DNA from: Thermodesulfobacteriota bacterium
Lineage (GTDB): Bacteria > Desulfobacterota_D > UBA1144 > Nemesobacterales > UBA2774
DNA length: 9,746 bases
Assembly: GCA_039028315.1 (NCBI GenBank)
Contig: JBCCIH010000082.1
Span: 1 to 9,746, forward strand
Direction of reading: 5' to 3'
Shown here piece by piece: positions 1 through 5,950 of the stretch. The notes under the pieces were generated by a model. That model was given only the letters and a program-made list of their open reading frames with translations, was not told the DNA's origin and did not search any database. The stretch's first letter is position 1. Every line of letters begins with the position of its first letter. Made by a program: the position numbers and the translations under genes.

Positions 1-1
1 T

Positions 2-358
2 CAGACATTGGACGAGTGGGATTTTTGGGCCGGCACAATAGGAATCGTGATCTTCGGTCTGGTTGAGATTTTGATGTTCATGTGGGTATTTGGGGGAGAA
101 AAGGCATGGGCTGAAATGAACAGGGATAGTAAGGTGAAAATCCCAAGGATCTTTTACTATGTCTTAAGATATATCACGCCCCTATTTATGTTTGTACTTA
201 TAGTTTGGTGGAGTGTTGAGCTATTGCCAGAAGAACTTGAGAAAACTAGCTGGACCATTTGGACGGCTAGAGGGTATCTTATATTTCTTTTTGTAGGTCT
301 TTGGACACTTGTGATCTTAGCTGATAGAAGGAGGAAGAATAAACAAAATGAGTCTTGA
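2..358 (+). CDS. C-terminal part of an NSS-family sodium-dependent transporter (5' end outside window)
   Basis: The reading frame is open from the window edge (codons Gln-Thr-Leu-Asp before the first Trp) to a TGA, so only about the last 119 residues are visible. They read as the end of a neurotransmitter:sodium symporter (SNF/NSS) family protein, an inner-membrane carrier that imports amino acids or similar solutes with Na+. The family-like signature is an 'LDEWDFWAGTIG' stretch leading into a hydrophobic helix, then a 'KIPRIFYYVLRYITPLF' segment and a final helix. Three membrane segments are apparent, at about residues 6-30, 47-72 and 83-105 counted from the first Leu, followed by a basic tail rich in Arg, Lys and Asn. 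The substrate cannot be told from this fragment. The next gene starts inside its last codons and looks like the matching small subunit. A TTG at position 8 could be mistaken for a start, but it lies in the middle of a conserved family segment. Confidence 0.8.
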   Translation, partial: QTLDEWDFWAGTIGIVIFGLVEILMFMWVFGGEKAWAEMNRDSKVKIPRIFYYVLRYITPLFMFVLIVWWSVELLPEELEKTSWTIWTARGYLIFLFVGLWTLVILADRRRKNKQNES

Positions 359-449
359 TGCGCTGATTTTTATGCTATGTGCCTGGGGTTTTACAATAGG
401 TCTTTTGACCTTCTGCATTATCACTCTTATGAAAAACCCCTCAGAATAA
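348..449 (+). CDS. MetS-like small subunit of the NSS transporter (33 aa)
   Basis: This 33-codon gene begins at an ATG overlapping the last 11 bases of the transporter gene and ends at TAA 447-449. It is one predicted membrane helix (about residues 4-28) with a short polar tail ending Lys-Asn-Pro-Ser-Glu. An AAGGAGG ribosome binding site lies at 328-334, 13 bases upstream. Small single-helix proteins of the MetS family are encoded directly after NSS transporters; MetP-MetS of Corynebacterium glutamicum is the known methionine/alanine importer pair. The pattern here (initial Met-Ser, hydrophobic stretch, 'AWG' then 'GLL' and a terminal 'LMK') resembles those subunits. Position, overlap and ribosome binding site are seen directly. 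The family assignment is from memory of the pattern, and the identity of the transported solute is unknown. Confidence 0.65.
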   Translation: MSLDALIFMLCAWGFTIGLLTFCIITLMKNPSE

Positions 450-472
450 ACTCTATATATAATTAAAGAGTT
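449..472. terminator. AT-rich inverted repeat between convergent genes (weak bidirectional terminator candidate)
   Basis: AACTCT at 449-454 and AGAGTT at 467-472 form six-base inverted arms around an AT-only 12-base loop. The arms overlap the stop codons of both convergent genes. Only short T runs follow on either strand, so any terminator function is weak and inferred mainly from position. Confidence 0.25.
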
Positions 473-1259
473 ACTGCTTGTAGAATTCCTTTTCCCACTC
501 TTTGTGTTTATTCTCAGCTTCTTTAAGAAATGGAGCAAACGCCGCAGCACTTACAACAAGTTTATTGAATAGACTAAATGGAAACTTCACCGGTCTTATA
601 AAGTCTACAAATAAAACTGCTCTAAACCCGTCTGTATCGTTCCAAACCTCATGATTAAAGGTATCATCAAAAACGATACTCTCACCCTCATTCCAGTGGG
701 TTATTTGCTTGTCTATTCTGATCTTGCACTCTTCTTTTGGCTCAGGAACTTTTAACCCTAAGTGATATCTTAACACTCCGTTGTAGGGACCCTTATGAGC
801 AGGGATGTGTTTTTTTGGAGACAGGATGGAAAAGAAAGCGGTTTTCATGCCCGGTATCCTTTTTAACAAACGAACGGTCTCTGGACATTTCTTAGCGTTA
901 GCATCGCTCTCTAGTCCATAGCCCGCAAGAAAGAACGTTTTCCAGTTATTGTCAGTCGTTATAGTTTCAACCTCGGGCATAATTTCGTGGAAGCTAGGAA
1001 GATCCTCTCTTCTTTCCATTACGGAGTCAAGCTCTTCTCTGATTTTCCCCCAGTTATCTTCAATCTCTTTAACCCAAGGGAAGGTCTCATTGTCATATAT
1101 AGGCGGGTTTCCGTATTTAGCAAACCTTACGTTAAAGTCCTCGACCATTTTTATGAATGATGCAAGAAACCCGTTCGCATATTCCTTTGTTTCATAATCA
1201 GCTTTTCTATACTCTTTAACTTCGCTTTGTTCTTGTGGTGTTTTATTTTCTTCGCTCAT
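471..1259 (-). CDS. Aspartyl/asparaginyl beta-hydroxylase-family 2-oxoglutarate/Fe(II) dioxygenase
   Basis: This 262-residue protein is predicted to be soluble, with no signal peptide and no clear membrane anchor. Its C-terminal half carries the signature of the aspartyl/asparaginyl beta-hydroxylase family, which hydroxylates protein side chains in animals (AspH) and the acyl chain of lipid A in bacteria (LpxO). By comparison with AspH, iron ligands are His155 (in 'HKG') and His203 (in 'FNHEVWN'). Arg164 and His166 lie in 'LRYHLGL', and Arg213 in 'FRAVLFVDFIRP' should bind 2-oxoglutarate. As usual in this family, the acidic third ligand of the common HxD motif is replaced by Gly157. The N-terminal half (1-120) is not recognisable to me. 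The start is supported by AAAGAAGG at 1267-1274. It is the last gene of a three-gene unit, 35 bases after the CDP-alcohol phosphotransferase. A lipid or headgroup-linked substrate is therefore an attractive but unproven guess. Confidence 0.85.
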   Translation of the reverse strand: MSEENKTPQEQSEVKEYRKADYETKEYANGFLASFIKMVEDFNVRFAKYGNPPIYDNETFPWVKEIEDNWGKIREELDSVMERREDLPSFHEIMPEVETITTDNNWKTFFLAGYGLESDANAKKCPETVRLLKRIPGMKTAFFSILSPKKHIPAHKGPYNGVLRYHLGLKVPEPKEECKIRIDKQITHWNEGESIVFDDTFNHEVWNDTDGFRAVLFVDFIRPVKFPFSLFNKLVVSAAAFAPFLKEAENKHKEWEKEFYKQ

Positions 1260-1294
1260 TTTTATACCTTCTTTAATAAGTATTTATATTTTTT

Positions 1295-2617
1295 TTAGTA
1301 TTCAATCTGTTTTTCAGGCTTCACCCTACGAAGCTTAATTATATCCTCAATTTGGTGAAGAAAAAACATTATTGCCGCAAGCGTGGTAATACCCACTACC
1401 CAAGGATAGCCACCAACAATTGCAATACCTAGCATTGCTATAGAATATACATTCCTTCTTCCCATTGGTCTAACTATTTTGATAACTTTTCTCAAAATAG
1501 ATGTATTTTGATCTTCAACAAGGCTGTCCACCTTAAAATATGCAACTAAACTTCCTGAAGTTGTGTATCGGGTTAGGAAATAGAATGACCATATTAAAAA
1601 GAACGCAAATATAAACAGAGTAATACCGCCCATGATTAGAGCTAAGCTGCTACCTGAAACCAAGTAATAGCCCAGTGGGGCTCCGATTAAAAATGATAAC
1701 ACTGTGAATTGATCCGAAATCGTATCCACCCATTCACCTTCTTTGGTTTCCATAAGCTTGACTCTGGCAACCTCGCCGTCGCAGCGGTCAAGTATGGTTG
1801 CTATGTGCATAAATAGAGCACCAATAACCGGGTGTCCTAGTGCGTAAAACACTCCGCAGAGTGAACCTATTATATTAATGCCAATGCTTATCATGTTAGG
1901 AGAAAGAGGAGTTTTTACAAGCTGACGGCTTGTTGGAAGAGAAAATTTACTGTTTATATTTCTGGATATCCAGCCGGTGGCTGTTTTCCCAACATAATTG
2001 AAAATCAGATCCTCGGCCTCTTTTCCAGTATCCTCATCCTCATTTAGTCTCATCCAATATTTTCCTGAGAACTTTCCATACTTAGCTTTGCCGCTTTCAA
2101 CTATTTCAGATACTAAGTTTTTTATTGATTTCGTTTTTGAAAAGCTTTTATTCAATAAGTTTCCGCCTGCAATATATGCCCCAACAATTCTTCCCCCATT
2201 TGGAGTTATTTCCTCAACCTTATCCCCATTAGCTTTAACCCATAAATCATCCGATGTATCAGCAAGTATAGATATCTCAGTTTTTTTCAGCTCGCTTTCC
2301 ATAAAACTTGAAAGTGCATCTGGCGTAGTGAGCAAGTTTGACTGGAGTATTAAATATGGAACAGAGTCAAAATGTATTTCTTCGTCTAAAGTTATCCAAT
2401 TGATTGTGCTTTCAATTCTTTTGTCATTGGAGAGTAAGTCTTTTAAAATGGAATCACTGTCTTGGGTGATTATGGTGAAATGCTCAATGCCAGCTCTTTG
2501 AGCAGTTATAACTAGGCGTTTAATTTGTGGGAGCGAGCCGAATTCGATACTTCCGTACCTGTTCAGGTCTGTGTCCTCAATACCTGTTCCGGCCGCTACA
2601 ACTATTGCATGGTCCAT
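1295..2617 (-). CDS. CDP-alcohol phosphotransferase with degenerate nucleotidyltransferase-like N-terminal domain (DIPP synthase/IPCT-DIPPS-like)
   Basis: This 440-residue two-domain protein has a C-terminal membrane domain (about 235-430) with a complete CDP-alcohol phosphatidyltransferase motif, D-x2-DG-x2-AR-x8-G-x3-D-x3-D. The residues are Asp277, Asp280, Gly281, Ala284, Arg285, Gly294, Asp298 and Asp302. About six hydrophobic segments follow the family layout. Such enzymes use a CDP-activated alcohol and transfer its phosphoryl group to an acceptor hydroxyl. The linker 'TGWISRNINSKFS...VKTPLSPN' resembles the region before the catalytic domain of di-myo-inositol-phosphate-phosphate synthase and related bifunctional enzymes. 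The N-terminal domain (about 1-150) looks like a sugar-nucleotidyltransferase fold ('AIVVAAGTG'). It lacks the usual Arg after the glycine loop and the Pro-Lys motif, and has Gln-Ser-Asn where a metal-binding Asp is expected, so it is probably inactive. It starts 4 bases after the nucleotidyltransferase gene with no obvious ribosome binding site, suggesting translational coupling. The true alcohol and acceptor are unknown. Confidence 0.85.
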   Translation of the reverse strand: MDHAIVVAAGTGIEDTDLNRYGSIEFGSLPQIKRLVITAQRAGIEHFTIITQDSDSILKDLLSNDKRIESTINWITLDEEIHFDSVPYLILQSNLLTTPDALSSFMESELKKTEISILADTSDDLWVKANGDKVEEITPNGGRIVGAYIAGGNLLNKSFSKTKSIKNLVSEIVESGKAKYGKFSGKYWMRLNEDEDTGKEAEDLIFNYVGKTATGWISRNINSKFSLPTSRQLVKTPLSPNMISIGINIIGSLCGVFYALGHPVIGALFMHIATILDRCDGEVARVKLMETKEGEWVDTISDQFTVLSFLIGAPLGYYLVSGSSLALIMGGITLFIFAFFLIWSFYFLTRYTTSGSLVAYFKVDSLVEDQNTSILRKVIKIVRPMGRRNVYSIAMLGIAIVGGYPWVVGITTLAAIMFFLHQIEDIIKLRRVKPEKQIEY

Positions 2618-2621
2618 TTCG

Positions 2622-3395
2622 TCAGCTTGTTTCTACTACTCTTAGGACCCTTTCCTGATAGGATTTCTTGATGAATTTATCTGAGTTAAGTCTTGCTTTA
2701 AATAAATCACTCGGATAATCAACATCCATCCAGAATAGGTCGTCTATGTCGAGTGATTTTACTTTATAACCTTTTTTAATAAGTCTATGAATGGCAGAAA
2801 TATACCATTTGTTCTCAGCACCGCCAGTTCTCATTTCTTCTTCTATTGACCTTTTTAGAAGTTCCACTCCAGTGTCTCTGAAAACCCTTACACCCACAGA
2901 CTCTGCAGATGCTCTGCTGGTTAGCGTTTTACTAATATCAACAATTTTGCTTTCCTGGATAATAACCTTCATGTCTTCTTCTTCGTAATTACTTTTGCGT
3001 TTAACAGGAAGGCAAATTTTCTCATCTCTCATTCTAAGTGCTTGTTCTAAAACATCGATTTCAAATACATCATCCCCGTTCATTACAACCATATCGTTGT
3101 CCATCTCTCCTCTAGCAATCCACAGAGAAATTAGACTATTTGTAGTTTGATAAAATGGGTTATACAGGGTTTTAATCTTCATACCTAGGCCGTCATAGTT
3201 TCTAAGAAAGTTCTCAACCTTCTCAAAACCAAAGCCCACGACAATCACAATCTCATCAATCCCGCATTCTCTTATATGATTTATTTGATGCTCAAGTATT
3301 GTCTCGCCGCCGATTTCTAGTAAGCACTTTGGAATGTACTTTGTGTACGGGTAAAGCCTTTTGCCTCTACCAGCTGCAAGTATGACCGCTTTCAT
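2622..3395 (-). CDS. Sugar/alcohol-phosphate nucleotidyltransferase (cytidylyltransferase-like)
   Basis: This 257-residue protein has all the marks of an active nucleotidyltransferase of the LicC/IPCT/GlmU-N type. The glycine-rich loop 'LAAGRGKRL' is at 6-14, Pro-Lys at 22-23, 'NGDD' with a likely metal-binding Asp108 at 106-109, and 'FWMDVDYPSDL' at 221-231 with a likely second metal ligand, Asp226. These enzymes couple a phosphorylated sugar or alcohol to an NTP, releasing pyrophosphate. The next gene encodes a CDP-alcohol phosphotransferase only 4 bases away, so CTP is the probable nucleotide and a CDP-alcohol the probable product. Candidates include inositol phosphate, phosphocholine-like compounds or a phosphonate, and sequence alone does not choose between them. 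GGAGAGG about 6 bases before the ATG supports the start. It is the first gene of the unit and follows a strong promoter and a leader of about 100 nt. Confidence 0.85.
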   Translation of the reverse strand: MKAVILAAGRGKRLYPYTKYIPKCLLEIGGETILEHQINHIRECGIDEIVIVVGFGFEKVENFLRNYDGLGMKIKTLYNPFYQTTNSLISLWIARGEMDNDMVVMNGDDVFEIDVLEQALRMRDEKICLPVKRKSNYEEEDMKVIIQESKIVDISKTLTSRASAESVGVRVFRDTGVELLKRSIEEEMRTGGAENKWYISAIHRLIKKGYKVKSLDIDDLFWMDVDYPSDLFKARLNSDKFIKKSYQERVLRVVETS

Positions 3396-3505
3396 TATAT
3401 ATCCTCTCCGCTATAGAAAACTGAGGTTTATTCGTATGTAACTTAGATATAAAACTTAGATCGGATACAAACTAGGTACCCAAGATCCTCCTTTAATATC
3501 CTAAA

Positions 3506-3534
3506 TGTATAACCTCGATTGTGGTTTATGTCAA
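3506..3534 (-). promoter_or_regulatory. Sigma70-type promoter of the nucleotidyltransferase operon
   Basis: On the minus strand, TTGACA at 3534-3529 and TATACA at 3511-3506 are separated by exactly 17 bases. That is a near-consensus housekeeping promoter. Transcription would start near 3499, giving a leader of about 100 nt before the ATG at 3395. It also shows that this unit can be transcribed separately from panBCD upstream. Confidence 0.7.
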
Positions 3535-3631
3535 TATTTGAGATGCATTTCCTGACATTTTGCTTCAGGTTTATGCTATATTCGTTTAAAAATGTCTTTG
3601 TTTCTGTTTTCTTTACTAAAAACTATAAAGT

Positions 3632-4021
3632 TTAGCTTCTCGCAACTTTAAGTTTTTTAGTCTCGGGCTTAATGCTTGTGATATTATTGCCCTCATCAAC
3701 ATAAATGAGTTTAGGTGAATGACTTTTGCATTCTTGTTCATCATATGTAGCAAAGCTGGCAACAATAAGACAATCTCCCTCTCTTGCAAGATGAGCTGCT
3801 GCTCCGTTAACGCACATAACATTTGAGCCCCTTTTCCCTTCTATTACATATGTCGTAAACCTATGGCCATTTGTAATGTTAAAGATATGAACCTGTTCAT
3901 AGTGTAGAAGATCTGCTGCATCCATTAGATTTCTGTCTACAGTAATGCTGCCTTCGTATTCCAAATCAGCCTCGGTCACAATAGCCCTGTGTATCTTTGA
4001 TTTGAGCAGTGTTCTGTCCAT
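3632..4021 (-). CDS. panD: Aspartate 1-decarboxylase
   Basis: This 129-residue protein makes beta-alanine from L-aspartate for pantothenate synthesis in the cytoplasm. It matches the bacterial pyruvoyl PanD family along its whole length (E. coli PanD is 126 aa). The self-cleavage site Gly24-Ser25 lies in 'YEGS', and cleavage converts Ser25 to the pyruvoyl cofactor. Lys9, Arg54, Thr57 and Tyr58 (in 'NGHRFTTY') and the 'VNGAAAHLA' segment are at the expected places. GGGGAGA about 7 bases before the ATG supports the start. It is the third gene of panB-panC-panD, 28 bases after panC. Having all three genes together gives beta-alanine, pantoate and their ligation in one operon. No strong terminator is visible downstream, only a short AT-rich hairpin near 3612-3634. 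Confidence 0.96.
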   Translation of the reverse strand: MDRTLLKSKIHRAIVTEADLEYEGSITVDRNLMDAADLLHYEQVHIFNITNGHRFTTYVIEGKRGSNVMCVNGAAAHLAREGDCLIVASFATYDEQECKSHSPKLIYVDEGNNITSIKPETKKLKVARS

Positions 4022-4049
4022 TTCTTATCTCCCCTTATAATTATATACT

Positions 4050-4904
4050 CTAAAGCTTGGTATTATCAATAAGCCGCGCATTCTCAAGCCTTGCCGCAAC
4101 GGCCACAATATCTCCTTTCTTTACTAATTCATCTTTTTCTAGTGTTAATGCATCTCTTATTTCTAGATAATCAATATTTTCAATTCCAGAGTCCTTAAGT
4201 ACTTCAAGACCTAAACCTATTAATTCTGAATTCCTTTTGTTACCGCTATCAAAACTACTCTTAATTTTTTTTAGAGATTTTGAAAGTGATAGCGCCTGAT
4301 GTCTTTGCTGTGCCGATAGGTAAGCATTTCTTGAACTAAGCGCTAACCCATCCTCTTCTCTTACTATAGGCATTCCAATGATCTCAACTTCAAGGTGAAG
4401 GTCTTTGACCATTTTTTTTATGATCTGTAACTGCTGATAGTCCTTCTCGCCAAAAACTGCAAGATCGGGTTTGACTATGTTAAATAGTTTCAACACAACA
4501 GTGGATACGCCTCTAAAGTGTCCCGGTCTGTGCTCACCGCAAAGAGGCTTTTGAAGATTTTCCACTTCTACAAAGGTCTCAGCACCTTGCGGGTATATTT
4601 GCTGAACATCAGGATAAAACACAGCATCTACTCCTAAAGGTTTAATTTTTGTAATATCTCCCTCTAAGTCTCTAGTATATTTTTCATAGTCCTCATTGGG
4701 TCCGAACTGCGTTGGGTTTACAAAGATGCTAACAACTAAAAAATCACCTCTTTTTTTTGCCTCTCTCATTAGGCTCAAATGTCCATCATGAAGAGCTCCC
4801 ATAGTCGGAACAAATGCCACGGATCTGCCATCTTTCTTTATTCTGTCTGAAAGGTTCTGCATATCTTTTACTGTATTGATGATAGCTATCTGAAAATCAG
4901 TCAT
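4050..4904 (-). CDS. panC: Pantothenate synthetase (pantoate--beta-alanine ligase)
   Basis: This cytoplasmic enzyme joins pantoate and beta-alanine with ATP, through a pantoyl-adenylate, to give pantothenate. The 284 residues from the chosen start match the family length (283 in E. coli). Visible motifs are 'PTMGALHDGHLSL' at 33-45, with the nucleotide-binding His39 and His42 (HIGH-like), 'VNPTQF' at 62-67, 'GEKDYQQ' at 152-158, and 'LSSRN' at 189-193 (KMSKS-like loop). I chose the ATG at 4904 because GGAG lies 7 bases upstream and the protein then begins as family members do. The frame is open to an ATG at 4946, which would add 14 atypical residues. The gene overlaps the panB stop by 8 bases, so the two are probably translationally coupled. 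Confidence 0.96.
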   Translation of the reverse strand: MTDFQIAIINTVKDMQNLSDRIKKDGRSVAFVPTMGALHDGHLSLMREAKKRGDFLVVSIFVNPTQFGPNEDYEKYTRDLEGDITKIKPLGVDAVFYPDVQQIYPQGAETFVEVENLQKPLCGEHRPGHFRGVSTVVLKLFNIVKPDLAVFGEKDYQQLQIIKKMVKDLHLEVEIIGMPIVREEDGLALSSRNAYLSAQQRHQALSLSKSLKKIKSSFDSGNKRNSELIGLGLEVLKDSGIENIDYLEIRDALTLEKDELVKKGDIVAVAARLENARLIDNTKL

Positions 4905-5694
4905 AAGAATGCTCCGAAGCTGGGAAAGAACCTGACTTAACTTCATCTATATATTCTTTTGTTGCTTTTTTCATAGTTTCTCTAAGCTCAGCATATTTCT
5001 TTACGAACTTAGGTAGGGGCTCTTCAGACATTCCTAGCAGATCATGAATAACCAATACTTGCCCATCACAGTCAGGGCCCGCGCCTATTCCTATAGTAGG
5101 TATATCAATTGATTTCGTAATTTTTTTAGCAAGTTTTTGCGGGATGCTTTCTAGTACCAAAGAGTAAGCACCGGCATCTTCAATCTCCTTTGCCAAAGCG
5201 ATCAGCTTTGAAGCCTCATCTTTTTCCCTTCCCTGTAGCTTATATCCGCCCATATCGTGAACTGATTGAGGGCGAAGGCCTATATGCCCCATCACCGGTA
5301 TCCCTGCTTTTCTTATTTCATAAATTGTATCTATGTAGTTCTGTGTAATCTCAAATTTTACAGATTCTGCTCCCGTTTCTTTGATGAACCTGCCCGCATT
5401 TCTAACTGCCTCAGTCACAGATGTTTGAAAAGACATAAATGGCATATCTGCACATATATGTGCGCTAGTTACTCCTCTTGAGACTATCTTTGTGTGGTAG
5501 AGCATTTCCTCCATAGTTACTGAAAGAGTATTTGGCATGCCTTGAATAACATTACCAAGCGAGTCTCCCACTAAGATAATGTCAACTCCTGCTTCATCTA
5601 CGATTTTCGCAGTAGGAGCGTCATAAGCTGTAACCATTGCAATCTTTTGCTTTTTCTTCATGGAGCTTATATCTGGGGCAGTTGTTTTTTTCAT
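4897..5694 (-). CDS. panB: 3-methyl-2-oxobutanoate hydroxymethyltransferase (ketopantoate synthase)
   Basis: This enzyme transfers a hydroxymethyl group from 5,10-methylenetetrahydrofolate to 2-oxoisovalerate, giving ketopantoate, the first committed step to pantothenate. The 265-residue protein has the family's TIM-barrel markers. Metal ligands are Asp44 ('VGDSLG') and Asp83 ('ADMPF'), Lys113 and Glu115 lie in 'VKFE', His137 in 'GHIGLRPQS', and the catalytic Glu182 in 'LVLESIP'. It is first in panB-panC-panD. No panE or ilvC reductase is in view, so ketopantoate reduction must be encoded elsewhere. The ribosome binding site is weak (AAGAG, about 7 bases before ATG) and lies directly after the leader terminator described separately. 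The N-terminal 'TTAPDISSMKKKQKI' looks family-like, supporting this start over the Met at residue 12. Confidence 0.96.
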   Translation of the reverse strand: MKKTTAPDISSMKKKQKIAMVTAYDAPTAKIVDEAGVDIILVGDSLGNVIQGMPNTLSVTMEEMLYHTKIVSRGVTSAHICADMPFMSFQTSVTEAVRNAGRFIKETGAESVKFEITQNYIDTIYEIRKAGIPVMGHIGLRPQSVHDMGGYKLQGREKDEASKLIALAKEIEDAGAYSLVLESIPQKLAKKITKSIDIPTIGIGAGPDCDGQVLVIHDLLGMSEEPLPKFVKKYAELRETMKKATKEYIDEVKSGSFPASEHSYD

Positions 5695-5711
5695 CTCGAT
5701 GCTCTTAACGC

Positions 5712-5747
5712 AAAAAAGCCAGATCAGGCAAAATGCCCTACTGGCTT
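5712..5747 (-). terminator. Intrinsic terminator inside the panB leader (attenuator)
   Basis: Read on the minus strand, AAGCCAG (5747-5741) pairs with CTGGCTT (5722-5716). An inner GGCA/TGCC stem (5737-5734 with 5730-5727) is capped by TTT, and a run of six T (5717-5712) follows. This is a good Rho-independent terminator for minus-strand transcription. No minus-strand gene lies upstream of it before the divergent plus-strand gene. It stands only 17 bases before the panB start, so it should act on the panB leader transcript itself. Confidence 0.7.
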
Positions 5748-5864
5748 ATCCATTTAAATTTATTAGGTACGGCTGTGTTCCGTCCTGAGTATTTATATCT
5801 CAATTATCTCCTCCGTCTCGGTCTTGAAATTAAGATCCAAGCGGCAATGCCTTTAAATAAAAGC
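5748..5864 (-). promoter_or_regulatory. panB leader RNA with two bulged-A hairpins, candidate pantothenate-pathway regulatory RNA
   Basis: The leader between the predicted transcription start (near 5864) and the terminator contains two compact hairpins. Hairpin 1 (5838-5820) pairs GGATCTT with AAGACC, leaving one adenosine bulged in the 5' arm (5836). Hairpin 2 (5785-5766) pairs GGACGG with CCGTACC, leaving one adenosine bulged in the 3' arm (5768), with a seven-base loop. A 5' segment TGCCGCTTGG (5846-5837) can also pair with the 5' arm of the terminator (CCAG and GGCA, with a 2x3 internal loop). This would form an antiterminator that excludes hairpin 1. From memory, comparative genomics has described a 'pan' RNA motif with bulged adenosines upstream of panB/panC/panD operons in several phyla including deltaproteobacteria. 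This leader could be a member, but I cannot run the covariance model here. The structures are seen by eye; the switching is inference. Confidence 0.5.
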
Positions 5865-5881
5865 CTTTATAAAATAAAGGC
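5863..5881. repeat. Perfect palindrome GCCTTTAT-AAA-ATAAAGGC, candidate operator
   Basis: Eight-base arms (5863-5870 and 5874-5881) surround AAA. The palindrome covers the predicted panB -10 element and lies between the divergent panB and PhzF-family genes. A further GCCTTTA copy occurs at 5849-5855, so the heptamer appears three times within 33 bases. It could be a repressor site or simply an RNA hairpin at the transcript start. Confidence 0.4.
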
Positions 5882-5898
5882 AGATCAGCAAATGTCAA
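5871..5898 (-). promoter_or_regulatory. Predicted panBCD promoter
   Basis: On the minus strand, a consensus TTGACA (5898-5893) is followed after 16 bases by TATTTT (5876-5871). Transcription would begin near 5864, giving a leader of about 170 nt. The -10 region lies inside a 19-base palindrome, described separately. Confidence 0.55.
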
Positions 5899-5950
5899 TA
5901 ATTACTATATATTTTTTTGCATTACAGAAATCTTGGAGTTAAATATTAAT

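Noticed and set aside
3551..3569. CCTGA...TCAGG stem-loop between panD and the nucleotidyltransferase promoter
   Set aside because: It has only a five-base stem with a nine-base loop and no T run on the minus strand, so terminator function is not supported.
4905..4946. Longer panC start
   Set aside because: The extension overlaps panB by 50 bases and is not family-like; the ATG at 4904 has GGAG 7 bases upstream and gives the usual length.
5733..5942. 69-codon plus-strand frame before the PhzF-family gene
   Set aside because: It spans the panB leader hairpins and promoter, has no ribosome binding site and resembles no protein I know.
5933..5950. TTG start for the PhzF-family gene
   Set aside because: The TTG overlaps the GGAG ribosome binding site of the ATG at 5951, where family similarity begins.
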